From Actinopolyspora erythraea (GTDB taxonomy: Bacteria > Actinomycetota > Actinomycetes > Mycobacteriales > Pseudonocardiaceae): 64,000 nt of DNA. Below the pieces are notes generated by a model that saw only the letters and a program-made list of their open reading frames with translations, did not search any database and was not told the origin of the DNA. The stretch's first letter is position 1. Each line of letters starts with the position of its first letter. A program made the position numbers and the translations under genes. Positions 1 through 8,747 of this stretch are shown in pieces. Where the stretch lies: assembly GCF_002263515.1 (NCBI RefSeq), contig NZ_CP022752.1, positions 3,658,001 through 3,722,000 on the forward strand, in the 5' to 3' direction.

Positions 1-912
1 CCGCAGGTAGGCGGAGAAGGCCAGCAGCGCGGCGACGTCGGCGACCTCGGGCTCGGGTGCCTTCCGCACGAGCGTGAACCACAGCTGTTCGGCCGCGCGG
101 GACCACGGGGTCAACGCGGCGCCCATGGCGAGATCGCGCACGCGGTAGTCGGACAGCGCCACCAGCACCCGCAGCAGGTCCTCCTCGGTAAGCGGACTGC
201 CGCGCGCGGTGCGGCGAATCGCACCGAAGACCGCCTCGGTGTCGGCGGCGCACGTGGCCGCCTCACCCCGGTGGGGTTCGGCCTCGTCCTGCAGAAGGTT
301 CAGCTTCGCTGACCAACGGGCCCGGAGCTCCGAGGATTCCGGGGTCAACGTCGCGGCGAGCTCCTGCCTGCTGGAGAACGTTACCGCTCCGGTGACGGCC
401 AGCTCGGCCGCCAGCTGCGAGGAAGCGGGATCGGGCGTCATGCCCTCCCACCGCTCGCCGTAGCAGCGCCAGACCCCGTCCGGGCGGACCTCGGGAGTCC
501 AGAGTGCTCGTACGAGTGGTATGCCCGCTTCGCGCAGCCCCTCCCGCAGGGTCTCCACCAGTTCGGACCGCGGTGGAGGGCCGGGGGGTTCCTGGTGCGG
601 AGCTGGTGGGCGGGAACAGGCGGGATCCGCCTCCTCCTGGGAACCGCCACCCACGACCGCCCCTATCACCCCGTCGGGAGCGTCGTGCGAGATCGGCCCC
701 TCCACCAACTCCCGCACCAGTTCGTGGCGACGCCGCGGTTCGGGGAGATCCACTCGTGCGGTCAGCCCCAGCCGCGAGACCTCCGGTCCACCGTGCAGCG
801 TGGTCAGCACCAGCGAGTCCCGGGGGTAGAACCCGAGCAGGTGCGGGATCGCCGCCACGTACTCCTGCGGAGCCGAGAGCCGGACAGTGCGTTGTTTCGC
901 GGTAGAACCCAT
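1..912 (-). CDS. DUF4192 family protein (3' end outside window)
   Basis: This reading frame stays open from an ATG at 912 to the left edge, so the C-terminus is missing; 304 codons are visible. The N-terminus reads roughly MGSTAKQRTVRLSAPQEY, followed by a segment of the type 'AAIPHLLGFYPRDSLV' that is characteristic of the actinobacterial DUF4192 family. A proline-rich insert follows at about residues 98-120, and then a helical C-terminal part. No signal peptide or membrane segment is seen. The function of the family is unknown. Codon third positions are strongly G/C, as in its neighbours. It is followed upstream, on the same strand, by the S15 peptidase gene about 200 bases away, with a terminator-like hairpin between them, so it is probably transcribed separately. 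Confidence 0.8.
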   Translation of the reverse strand, partial: MGSTAKQRTVRLSAPQEYVAAIPHLLGFYPRDSLVLTTLHGGPEVSRLGLTARVDLPEPRRRHELVRELVEGPISHDAPDGVIGAVVGGGSQEEADPACSRPPAPHQEPPGPPPRSELVETLREGLREAGIPLVRALWTPEVRPDGVWRCYGERWEGMTPDPASSQLAAELAVTGAVTFSSRQELAATLTPESSELRARWSAKLNLLQDEAEPHRGEAATCAADTEAVFGAIRRTARGSPLTEEDLLRVLVALSDYRVRDLAMGAALTPWSRAAEQLWFTLVRKAPEPEVADVAALLAFSAYLR

Positions 913-1015
913 GCCTCCAACGTCGGCGTCCGGAAGCGGTGACGAAAAGTCGGATTCCCTCGGCTGTGGAAGGTCCGGGGGACTGTGCACAACGGGCTCG
1001 CCCGGACGGGCCGGG

Positions 1016-1049
1016 GCACGGCCCGGCTGCGGCCGGCACCGGGCCGTGC
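1016..1049 (-). terminator. GC-rich hairpin after the S15 peptidase gene
   Basis: Perfect 11-bp inverted repeat (1016-1026 with 1039-1049, 12-nt loop) starting about 70 nt downstream of the stop of the minus-strand S15 peptidase gene. There is no clear T-run, which is common for terminators in high-GC actinomycetes. Confidence 0.45.
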
Positions 1050-1117
1050 TCGGTCGCCGCACCAGCGGCGGGAGGTGCTCCGCGTCCCAGGAGAACGCGG
1101 AACGCCGGAAGAGCCCC

Positions 1118-2956
1118 TCAGTCCGCCGAGTGCCCGGTGGGCCTTCCGAAGACGCCGTTCCGCTTGCCGGAACCGAGCACCACGGGGACGCGGAGCTCGG
1201 TTCCCGACAGCGCCAGGCGCAGACCGCCACCGGCGGGCGGGCGCAGCGTGTAGTCGTGGTCGCTGGAGAGCACGACCAGTCCGAGCTGGTGCCCCCGCCG
1301 GAGGACGTAGTCGTCGGGCATCATGCTCACCCCGATCCGGTACCGCTGCCCCGGTTCGACCGGAGTGGTCCGCTCCGGGGAACGTCGGTTCTGCGGATCG
1401 GTCCAGCCCCGGGTGACCGTGGTGACCGTGCCGTCCGGAGCACGGTCGACCAGTACGGCGGTGACGTTGGCGGCTGGACGGTCGAACGACAGGGCGAGGC
1501 GGGCTCGCACCGTGCCGCTGATTCGGACCCGCCGGGGTAGCTCACGAGTGAAGTAGGCCAGCCGGTGCGGTGAACGAGGCGCTTTCGCGAGTTCCTCCAC
1601 GGTCCTGCTCGCGTCGTCGCGCAGGGTTTCGACCTCCCCGGACGGACCACGGCCGAACAGCCGTAGACCACCTCGCTCAGCCCCACCGGGAGTAGGGCTC
1701 AACGACACCTCGCGGGCGGCGGGTGCGGGCCACTCCCACTCACGGTGCCAGCTGCCGTCGGCACGCTGGATGGTCACCCTCGGCTCGAAGCGGACACCGT
1801 TGCGCACGCCGTGCAGGTAGTGCGTGAACCAGCGGTTCAGCGTGCGCAGCCACTCGTCCCGGCGCACTCCGATGGGGTCGAGATGTCCCCCCTGGTGCCA
1901 CCAGATCCGGTGCTCGACGCCGTGCTCGCGCAGCGCCTCGTACCACTGGGCGGCCTGCCCGGTCTTGACGTTCCAGTCGTCGAGCCCGTGCACCGCCAGC
2001 ACCGAGGCATCGATCCCGGAGACGTCGTCGAGGTAGTCGCGTTCCTCCCAGAACTCGTTGTAGTCGCCGGTCAACCGGTCCTGCTCGCGACGCAGCCGTT
2101 CGATCACGGCCGAGCAGTCACTGTCGTTAGTGTGCACGTACTCGGCGAGGACGTCGGTGTCCTCGCCCTGGTAACCGCCGGGAGCCACCACCGCACCGTC
2201 CGAGCGGTAGTAGTCGTACCAGCTGGATATCGCCCCGATCGGCACGATCGTCTCCAGTCCCGCCACCCCGGTGGTGGCCACCGCGTTCGGCAACGTCCCG
2301 TTGTAGGAGACCCCCATCATGGCGACCTTCCCGGTGGACCAGTCGGCCGCCACGGGCTCGCCCGCAGAGTCGTGAGCGGGGGCACGGCCGTTCAGCCAGT
2401 CGATGACCGACTTGGCGCCGAGGGTCTCGTTGCGTCCGCCCGAGGTCGGGCAGCCATCGGAGGCCCCGCTCCCCAGGGACTCGGCGTAGACGACCGCGTA
2501 TCCGCGTTCCAGCAGGAAGTCCTGGTAGGCCCAACCGATCTCGGCGGACTCGGCGGCCGAAGCCCTGCCGGAGGCGGCACCGACACCCGCCGCCCGCGCG
2601 ACGGCCCCGTCCGGTACGTAGAGCTCACGGTTCACATCGTGATTGGTGACCGGATTGCCACCCGCGAAGTAGGGACTGGCCCGGTACACGACCGGGACCC
2701 GCATCCCGCGCTCGGTCTCCTCGGGCCGGACGAGTTGGACGTGCACCCTGTCGTCACGTCCGTCGTTGTCGCTGTCCACGTCGGACGTCACGTACAGGTC
2801 CTCGCGCACGGCCTCGGAAGCGTCGAACACGGGTTGTGCCGCGCCGTGCTCGATCACCGGTTCCGGTGACCGCGTGGTCTCCCCCGTCGCCGCGGGAGCC
2901 CCGCTCAGCGGGAGGACCACCAGGGCGGAGACGACAGCCGCTCGCGCTCGCCACAT
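1118..2956 (-). CDS. Secreted S15-family Xaa-Pro dipeptidyl-peptidase / CocE-like hydrolase
   Basis: Predicted exported serine hydrolase of 612 aa that removes Xaa-Pro dipeptides or hydrolyses related esters or amides outside the cell. The N-terminus (MWRARAAVVSALVVLPLSG...) is a signal peptide. The nucleophile elbow GVSYNG is at about residue 214, an HGLDDWNV segment with the acidic residue at about 320, and the catalytic histidine in HQGGHLDP at about 358. The C-terminal third looks like the beta-sandwich PepX_C domain. The start at 2956 is chosen because a GGAG lies 6 nt upstream and the signal peptide then begins directly; an in-frame start 63 nt further upstream is possible. Substrate preference cannot be read from sequence. 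Confidence 0.88.
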   Translation of the reverse strand: MWRARAAVVSALVVLPLSGAPAATGETTRSPEPVIEHGAAQPVFDASEAVREDLYVTSDVDSDNDGRDDRVHVQLVRPEETERGMRVPVVYRASPYFAGGNPVTNHDVNRELYVPDGAVARAAGVGAASGRASAAESAEIGWAYQDFLLERGYAVVYAESLGSGASDGCPTSGGRNETLGAKSVIDWLNGRAPAHDSAGEPVAADWSTGKVAMMGVSYNGTLPNAVATTGVAGLETIVPIGAISSWYDYYRSDGAVVAPGGYQGEDTDVLAEYVHTNDSDCSAVIERLRREQDRLTGDYNEFWEERDYLDDVSGIDASVLAVHGLDDWNVKTGQAAQWYEALREHGVEHRIWWHQGGHLDPIGVRRDEWLRTLNRWFTHYLHGVRNGVRFEPRVTIQRADGSWHREWEWPAPAAREVSLSPTPGGAERGGLRLFGRGPSGEVETLRDDASRTVEELAKAPRSPHRLAYFTRELPRRVRISGTVRARLALSFDRPAANVTAVLVDRAPDGTVTTVTRGWTDPQNRRSPERTTPVEPGQRYRIGVSMMPDDYVLRRGHQLGLVVLSSDHDYTLRPPAGGGLRLALSGTELRVPVVLGSGKRNGVFGRPTGHSAD

Positions 2957-3128
2957 GCGAACTCCACGATCAGGTTGCAAGGTCAACCAGCACCTTGCCA
3001 CCCACCGGGGGAATGTCAATCACGAAACGCGGCGGTTTTGCGTCAATGCGTGATCCGGCACCGGGGGGCTCTCGCTCGACCACACGGCGAGCCGCAGCCC
3101 CGACGGAGTGGGAGTCAGCGAGGCGGAG

Positions 3129-3857
3129 TCACCTGGGCCAGGTGTAGCCGAGCTGTCTCGCGTTGTCGGGAGAACCACCGCAGATCTCACCGGGTTCCCG
3201 CGGATCCGCGGCGCGAAGTCGCTCGAGGAACTCGGCTGCCTGGGTCACCGGATCGGTCTCGGCAACGGACCACACGATCTCGAACCGCAGCCACGGTTCC
3301 GAGACGGAAGGGCGACGCGGGTACACGAGGAAGATGCTGATCCGGTCCTTCTCCCAGGGGTAGGACTGTACTCCGCCAAGTAGGCAGCTCCACCGTTCGA
3401 GCGGTTCCGGCCGTTGCTCGAGGTCCCGCCACAACAGCCGAGCCACGGTGCAGGCGGTCCACTCCCAGCTCCGATCGGAGCGGGCCCGGTCGATCTCCGC
3501 CTGGTACTGCCGCGCGTCGAACCGGAGATCGGGCAGACCGGTGTCCGAACTGTCCGGATCGCGCCAGCCTTACCAGAAGACTCGATCAGCGTCGCGGCGG
3601 ATCGTCACGTACAGCGCACCGCAGCACTCCTCGGTGCGAACGGCCTCGGCCAACCGCACCTCGCGCGGTTCGGCAGTCGCCATCAGCGGGGTGTCGCGCG
3701 CCAGCAGCAGGAACGGAGGGTCGGCCGCTTCACCGGGCAGTCCCGTGGCGACCACGTCCGTGCCGTCAACCAGCGGTCGCACCTCAACCGTCGCCCCGAC
3801 CTCCGGCGGATCAGGAACGATCACCCGCAGGGTGAGACGACTCGTCTCGTCGGTCAT
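3129..3857 (-). pseudogene. Conserved hypothetical gene interrupted by an in-frame TAA
   Basis: Two open segments, 3857-3573 and 3569-3129, are in the same frame and separated only by a TAA at 3570-3572, between a tryptophan codon and GGC TGG CGC GAT. Both sides read as good protein: ...EECCGALYVTIRRDAD then, after the stop, WRDPDSSDTGLPDLRFD... The CCGALYVTIRR signature resembles a family of small uncharacterised actinobacterial proteins. If read through, the product would be about 242 aa, with no signal peptide or membrane span. The start at 3857 is preferred because AGGA precedes it. No function is known. It is either a recent nonsense mutation or a sequencing error. It is flanked by the S15 peptidase gene and by a terminator hairpin at 3948-3985. 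Confidence 0.7.
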
Positions 3858-3947
3858 CGTGCGATCCTGACGCGTACGCCACATCCGACGCCACGGATTT
3901 TCCCAGCGGGCTTCCCGGGGTCGTCGCGTCCCGGAGTTCGGGCGAAA

Positions 3948-3985
3948 AGTTCGGGGAGCCGATCGACGGACCGGCTCCCCGAACT
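3948..3985 (-). terminator. Intrinsic terminator between nrdJ and the interrupted gene
   Basis: Perfect 14-bp inverted repeat (3948-3961 with 3972-3985, 10-nt loop). Read on the minus strand it is followed by a short T-run (ACTTTTCG). It probably ends transcripts coming from nrdJ, whose stop is at 4260. Confidence 0.7.
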
Positions 3986-4115
3986 CACGCGGTACGGATT
4001 ATTCCGATGTGGACTAACAGTACTCTGTCAGGTCTTGATGTGCTCGCTCGGCAGCGGGAGCCCCCGTGTTCTTCGGCATGCGAGCGCCGAACGCCCACGC
4101 ACGCGCTCGGCGCCG

Positions 4116-4218
4116 CCGCGGGTTCTCTCGCGAGGAAGGCCCGACGTTTGTAGTACCTACCCGATGTCGGGCCCGGCCGCTCACGAGACCGAGAGGGGTT
4201 CCGCCACCCGAGAGCGAC
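4116..4218 (+). repeat. Structured intergenic repeat, copy 1
   Basis: About 103 bp just 3' of nrdJ. It matches, in inverted orientation, the element at 55382-55496. Shared blocks, read here on the minus strand and in the same order in both copies, include GTCGCTC, GGCGGAACC, GGGCCC, GACATCG, GTAGGTACTAC, ACGTC, TCCTCGCGAGAG and AACCCGCGG. It can fold with an 8-bp stem (4138-4145 with 4166-4173) around a small GTAG/CTAC hairpin. No ORF is conserved between the copies. It could be a MITE-like insertion, a 3'-end RNA element or a small RNA; the sequence does not decide. Confidence 0.65.
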
Positions 4219-4259
4219 GAAAACCGAGTCAACAAGGTCCTACTAGCGCCGAACGGCTG

Positions 4260-7085
4260 TCAGCTGCACCCGGAGGTGGCGCCGCACCCCTCGCAGAGAT
4301 AGCAGGAGCCCGACGGCCGCATCTTGGTGCCGCACGTCATGCACAGCGGCGCGTCGGCCGCCTTGCCGAGCTTGAGCTCCAACAGCTCGGTTGAGCTGCC
4401 CGCCTCGGAGTCCTCGGAGTGGTTCTGCACCAGGGGCCTGGGCTGCTCGACGTAGTCCACCGATCCCCGCATCGACTCCACGTGGCTGGAGGTCTCGGCC
4501 TCCTCAGCGCCGTTGACCTGTTCGGTGCGCTCCTGGGCGGTGAAGATTCCCAGCTGCGCCCGCTTCTCGTAGGACAGGTGGTCCAGGGCCAGCCTGCGGA
4601 ACAGGTAGTCCAGCACGCTACTGGCCATCCGCACGTCCGGATCGTCGGTCATACCGGCGGGTTCGAAACGCACGTTCTGGAACTTGGAGACGTAGAACTC
4701 CAGCGGGATCCCGTACTGCAACCCGACCGAGATGGACATCGCGAACGCGTCCATCACGCCTGCCAGGGTGGAGCCCTGCTTGCCGAGCTTGATGAAGATC
4801 TCGCCGAGGCCGTCGTCCGGATAGGATCCGGCGTGCAGGTAGCCCTCGGCTCCGCCTACCGTGAACGACACGGTCTGGCTGGGGCGCTTCTTGGGCAGCC
4901 GCTTGCGGACGGGGCGGTACTCGATCTCCTTCTCGACCTGCTTCTCGGCCTGGGCCTTGTCACCGTTGCCCGCGGACAGCGGTTGTCCGACCTTGCAGTT
5001 GTCCCGGTAGATGGCCAGGGCCTTCAGACCCAGTCGCCAGCCCTCGAAGTAGATCTCCTGCACGTCCTCGACCGTGGCGTGCTCGGGCATGTTGACGGTC
5101 TTGGAGATCGACCCGGACAGGAACGGCTGCACGGCGGCCATCATGCGCACGTGCCCCATCGGGGCGATGGAACGCTGGCCCATGGCGCAGTCGAAGACGT
5201 CGTAGTGCTCCGGGCGCAGCCCAGGAGCGTCGACCACGTGACCGTGCTCGGCGATGTACTCGATGATCGCCTCGGCCTGCTCGTCCGGGTATCCCAGCGC
5301 ACGCAGCGCACGCGGCACGGTCCGGTTGACGATCTGCATCGAGCCGCCGCCGACCAGCTTCTTGAACTTGACCAGCGCCAGGTCCGGCTCGACACCGGTG
5401 GTGTCGCAATCCATCATCAGGCCGATGGTTCCGGTCGGCGCCAGCACCGACGCCTGGGCGTTGCGCCAACCGTTGCGGCTGCCGATCTCCAGTCCCTGCT
5501 GCCAGACCTGGGTCGCCTGCTCGTGCACCCTGGCGTCGTTGTGGTGGTAGGTCCGCACCAGGTCGTTGGCGGCGGCGTGCTTGCGCATGACGCGCTGGTG
5601 GGACTCGGCGTTGCGGGCGTAGCCCGCGTACGGCCCGACCGCACCGGCGAGTTCGGCGGAGCGCTTGTAGGCGGTGCCGGTCATCAGCGAGGTGATCGAG
5701 GCGGCCAGCGCCCTCCCACCGTCGGAGTCGTAGGCGTGGCCGGTGGCCATCAGCAGCGCACCGAGGTTGGCGTAGCCGATGCCGAGCTGCCGGAAATCGC
5801 GCGTGGTGCGGCCGATCGACTCGGTGGGGAAGTCGGCGAAGCTGATCGAGATGTCCATCGCGGTGATCACGATCTCGACCGTGCGCCGGAACAGCTCCGC
5901 GTCGAAGGTCAGGTCCTCGCGCAGGAACTTCATCAGGTTCAGCGAGGCCAGGTTGCAGCTGGAGTTGTCCAGGTGCAGGTACTCGGAGCAGGGGTTCGAA
6001 GCGGTGATGCGGCCGGACTCCGGACTGGTGTGCCAGTCGTTGATGGTGTCGTCGTACTGGATCCCCGGGTCGGCGCACTCCCAGGCCGCCCGCGCCATCC
6101 GGTTGAACAGGTCCTTGGCCCGGACGTTGTCGGTGATCGAACCGTCGGTGCGCGCCCGCAGGCCGAACTGGCCGTCGCTCTCCACAGCACGCATGAACTC
6201 GTCGCTGACCCGGACCGAGTTGTTGGCGTTCTGGTACTGCACCGAAACCATGTCGGAGCCGCCGAGGTCCACGTCGAAGCCCGCGTCGCGCAACGCGCGG
6301 ATCTTGTGCTCCTCCTTGGACTTGGTCTCGATGAACTCCTCGACGTCGGGGTGGTCCACGTCGAGCACGACCATCTTCGCGGCGCGCCGGGTGGCACCCC
6401 CCGACTTGATGGTTCCGGCCGAGGCGTCGGCTCCCCGCATGAACGACACGGGACCGGAGGCGGTACCGCCGGAGGAGAGCAGCTCCTTGGAGGAACGGAT
6501 GCGCGACAGGTTCAGCCCGGCTCCCGAGCCGCCCTTGAAGATGAGCCCCTCTTCCTTGTACCAGTCGAGGATCGACTCCATCGTGTCGTCCACCGAAAGG
6601 ATGAAACACGCCGAGACCTGCTGCTTCGAACTGGTCCCCACGTTGAACCAGACCGGCGAGTTGAAGCTGAACACCTGGTGCAGCAGCATGTAGGTCAGCT
6701 CGTGCTCGAACACCTCGGCGTCCTGCTCGGTGGCGAAGTACCCGAACTCGAGACCGTTCCGGACGTAGGTCTTGACCACCCGGTCGATCAGTTCCCGCAA
6801 GCTGCTCTCCCGCTCCGGAGTGCCGAGGGCACCGCGGAAGTACTTGCTGGTGACGATGTTGACCGCGTTCAGCGACCAGAAGTCCGGGAACTCGACATCG
6901 CGTTGCTCGAAGTTGACCGAGCCGTCACGCCAGTTGGTCATCACGACGTCGCGACGTTCCCAGTTGACCTCGTCGTAGGGGTGCACACCCTCGGTCGTGT
7001 AGACGCGCTCCACTCGGATGCCCGTCTCACGGCTACCCGACTCCGACTCCCCTGCGGCTGTCGGGGTACCGACGGTTTCTGTCAT
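4260..7085 (-). CDS. nrdJ: Adenosylcobalamin-dependent class II ribonucleotide reductase
   Basis: Makes deoxyribonucleotides from ribonucleoside diphosphates using a B12-generated thiyl radical; 941 aa, the usual size for actinobacterial NrdJ. Visible signatures are the substrate-site cysteine segment ACFILSVDDTMES, the NPCSEYLHLDNSSCNLASLN block containing the catalytic cysteine, the APTGTIGLMMDCDTTG loop, and a Cys-rich tail (MTCGTKMRPSGSCYLCEGC) at the C-terminus for re-reduction. The start is placed at 7085 (MTETVGTP...), which is preceded by GGGAGAGG; the Arg/Lys-rich frame upstream of it is not family-like. It lies 154 bases downstream of nrdR on the same strand, so the two probably form one NrdR-controlled unit. 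No cobalamin riboswitch was recognised upstream. Confidence 0.95.
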   Translation of the reverse strand: MTETVGTPTAAGESESGSRETGIRVERVYTTEGVHPYDEVNWERRDVVMTNWRDGSVNFEQRDVEFPDFWSLNAVNIVTSKYFRGALGTPERESSLRELIDRVVKTYVRNGLEFGYFATEQDAEVFEHELTYMLLHQVFSFNSPVWFNVGTSSKQQVSACFILSVDDTMESILDWYKEEGLIFKGGSGAGLNLSRIRSSKELLSSGGTASGPVSFMRGADASAGTIKSGGATRRAAKMVVLDVDHPDVEEFIETKSKEEHKIRALRDAGFDVDLGGSDMVSVQYQNANNSVRVSDEFMRAVESDGQFGLRARTDGSITDNVRAKDLFNRMARAAWECADPGIQYDDTINDWHTSPESGRITASNPCSEYLHLDNSSCNLASLNLMKFLREDLTFDAELFRRTVEIVITAMDISISFADFPTESIGRTTRDFRQLGIGYANLGALLMATGHAYDSDGGRALAASITSLMTGTAYKRSAELAGAVGPYAGYARNAESHQRVMRKHAAANDLVRTYHHNDARVHEQATQVWQQGLEIGSRNGWRNAQASVLAPTGTIGLMMDCDTTGVEPDLALVKFKKLVGGGSMQIVNRTVPRALRALGYPDEQAEAIIEYIAEHGHVVDAPGLRPEHYDVFDCAMGQRSIAPMGHVRMMAAVQPFLSGSISKTVNMPEHATVEDVQEIYFEGWRLGLKALAIYRDNCKVGQPLSAGNGDKAQAEKQVEKEIEYRPVRKRLPKKRPSQTVSFTVGGAEGYLHAGSYPDDGLGEIFIKLGKQGSTLAGVMDAFAMSISVGLQYGIPLEFYVSKFQNVRFEPAGMTDDPDVRMASSVLDYLFRRLALDHLSYEKRAQLGIFTAQERTEQVNGAEEAETSSHVESMRGSVDYVEQPRPLVQNHSEDSEAGSSTELLELKLGKAADAPLCMTCGTKMRPSGSCYLCEGCGATSGCS

Positions 7086-7239
7086 GATTCGGGCCTCTCC
7101 CTTTTCGCTCGCTCTCCTGCTGCCACCGTCCGGGCTCCCCGTCCGGCTCGGTCGCGTCTTTCGTTGCGGGGCATCGCCCGAACGAGCCCCCCGCTTGTGC
7201 TTCGCGCCGCCCTTCCGGCGCGCCGCCCCCCTGCCCGGT

Positions 7240-7782
7240 TTAGGCATTCGTACTCGCCTCGTCCCGCTGACCGGCGGTTTCGTTTCCCTCTTCGTCATCC
7301 GAGGGGTTCTCCTCGGCGACGAACCCGTCCATGGGGTCGTCCGCCCTGCGCAGTTCGGCTATCTCACGCTCGAAGTCCTCCACGGAGGTGAACGAGCGGT
7401 AGACACTGGCGAACCGCAGGTAGGCGACCTCGTCCAACTCGCGCAGCGGCCCGAGAATTCCCAGTCCCACCTCGTGGCTGGGCACCTCGGGAACACCGAG
7501 CGACCTGATCGTCTCCTCGACCCGGTGGGCGAGCTGCTGCAGGGCGTCCTCCTCGACCGGGCGCCCCTGGCACGCGCGGCGGACCCCGCGCACGACCTTG
7601 TCCCTGCTGAATGGTTCGGTCACTCCCGAACGCTTCACCACCGTGAGAACCAGTTCCTCGACAGTGGTGAACCTGCGCCCACAGCTCGCGCAGGACCTCC
7701 TGCGGCGGATCGACTGCCCTTCCTCGACTTCACGGGAATCGACGACGCGCGAGTCGTCACCCCGGCAGAACGGACAACGCAA
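7240..7782 (-). CDS. nrdR: Transcriptional repressor NrdR
   Basis: Nucleotide-sensing repressor of ribonucleotide reductase genes; 180 aa. The N-terminal zinc ribbon is complete ([18 protein letters not shown] ... [11 protein letters not shown]), followed by the ATP-cone domain ([19 protein letters not shown]...) and an acidic tail. The start is called as TTG at 7782, so that the protein begins directly at the zinc ribbon, as family members do; GAGGAG lies about 11 nt upstream. The preceding in-frame codons (GAC TGG CGA) give no better start. It is first in a unit with nrdJ, and a candidate NrdR box lies about 150 bp upstream. Confidence 0.93.
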   Translation of the reverse strand: MRCPFCRGDDSRVVDSREVEEGQSIRRRRSCASCGRRFTTVEELVLTVVKRSGVTEPFSRDKVVRGVRRACQGRPVEEDALQQLAHRVEETIRSLGVPEVPSHEVGLGILGPLRELDEVAYLRFASVYRSFTSVEDFEREIAELRRADDPMDGFVAEENPSDDEEGNETAGQRDEASTNA

Positions 7783-7930
7783 TCGCCAGTCATCTCCTCG
7801 ACACGGCCCGATGGCCCACGAGTACGCACCAGGCGAGAGCCGATGCGCCGCGGGCGGTTGGCACCACTGGACGCGCACGGCCACCGGAAAAGCGGCCACG
7901 CCCAAGTAATGGATTAATCACAACGATGCA

Positions 7931-7947
7931 ACTACTAGATGTTGTGG
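7931..7947 (-). promoter_or_regulatory. Candidate NrdR box upstream of nrdRJ
   Basis: The imperfect palindrome ACTACTAGATGTTGTGG resembles the actinobacterial NrdR operator (CACWACATCTAGTnGT type). A weaker relative, CACAACGATGCAACT, overlaps its left side at 7919-7933. Two boxes normally lie about 31 bp apart, centre to centre; that spacing is not met here, so only the main box is called. It would give autoregulation of nrdR-nrdJ. Confidence 0.5.
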
Positions 7948-8063
7948 TTGAGCCTAATCCCAGGCCGCATCATAAGCAAATCGGGAACCGGAGCGTCGAC
8001 CGCCCCCCGCGACTCGATCAGCCCTCGCTCGACGCTCGGAGCGGAGTCGCGATGCGGTATCCG

Positions 8064-8414
8064 TCACCCCAGCAGCACCGACATCCCCACGAGCACGACG
8101 AGACCCCACGCCCCGAACGCCACCGCGACGAGCCAGACCACCTCGACGAACGCGTGACGAACCGCCGACCGCGACACGTTTCCACGCGCGCGGGCCCCAC
8201 CGCCGGCCCCCGGGCCCGCCGTGCCGGTACAAGCGACCGGGCCGCGCCGAGCACCACGGGAAGCACGACAACCCCGCCACGGACACTCGCTCGCCACGCG
8301 GGAGACAGCCGGATCACGCGAGGACTCCGGGGAAACATACCGCGTTCGGCGATCAGGGGCAGTGCGGCACCCACCGCCCTCACACTCCCGGACGACAACA
8401 CGAAACACCGGCAT
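8064..8414 (-). CDS. Putative SOS-inducible small membrane protein, Rv2719c (ChiZ) position, no LysM
   Basis: 116 aa ending in one hydrophobic helix (VVWLVAVAFGAWGLVVLV) that runs almost to the stop codon. The first 90 residues are Arg/Gly-rich and low in complexity. The ATG at 8414 has GGAG five nt upstream, and a perfect SOS box lies about 95 bp further upstream, divergent from lexA. In mycobacteria and many actinomycetes this slot holds an SOS-induced cell-division inhibitor with an anchor followed by a LysM domain. Here no LysM can be found in any frame after the anchor. GC bias at third positions is weaker than in neighbours, and another frame (8018-8401) also looks partly coding, so a frameshifted or decaying gene is possible. 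Confidence 0.5.
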   Translation of the reverse strand: MPVFRVVVRECEGGGCRTAPDRRTRYVSPESSRDPAVSRVASECPWRGCRASRGARRGPVACTGTAGPGAGGGARARGNVSRSAVRHAFVEVVWLVAVAFGAWGLVVLVGMSVLLG

Positions 8415-8505
8415 CACGACTCCGCACGGATCGTCGGTCTCGATCGGTCCGATCTCGTGGTCGCCGGCGGACGGCCGGAGCACCGGCACCACACCCGACC
8501 GCGAA

Positions 8506-8521
8506 TCGAACACCAGTTCGA
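8506..8521. promoter_or_regulatory. SOS box (LexA operator) of the divergent small gene
   Basis: TCGAACACCAGTTCGA is a perfect match to the actinobacterial SOS box, TCGAAC-N4-GTTCGA. It lies about 92 bp upstream of the minus-strand small membrane gene. Confidence 0.9.
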
Positions 8522-8661
8522 TCGAACTGCTGCACGAACGGTGTAGCATGGCGTCCGGCCCGGCGCGAGAGGGCGATCTTGATCGACATCGGAACGCTCC
8601 GCGCGCCCCCGAGAAGTCCGCCCGAGCCGCCCCGACGAGAAGAGCAGCGCATCGAGTTCAC

Positions 8662-8677
8662 TCGAACTGGTGTTTGA
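8662..8677. promoter_or_regulatory. SOS box of lexA (autoregulation)
   Basis: TCGAACTGGTGTTTGA has one mismatch from the TCGAAC-N4-GTTCGA consensus. It lies 70 bp before the proposed lexA start, consistent with self-repression. Confidence 0.88.
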
Positions 8678-8747
8678 TCCCGGATCGAACGCCGTCTACC
8701 CTGAAAAGGTGCGTGCACGCGCGAGCGGCGATGGACAGGAGTTCGTG

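Noticed and set aside
7086..7239. Cobalamin riboswitch before nrdJ
   Set aside because: No B12-box or riboswitch-like conserved core seen; the spacer is short and purine/Arg-codon rich.
4419..7391. 990-codon open frame on the plus strand opposite nrdJ
   Set aside because: Mirror of nrdJ codon bias: His/Val/Leu-rich translation with no domain, while the minus strand gives a full NrdJ.
7954..8063. A LysM domain after the anchor in another frame
   Set aside because: All three minus frames downstream of the stop were read; none gives LysM-like sequence.
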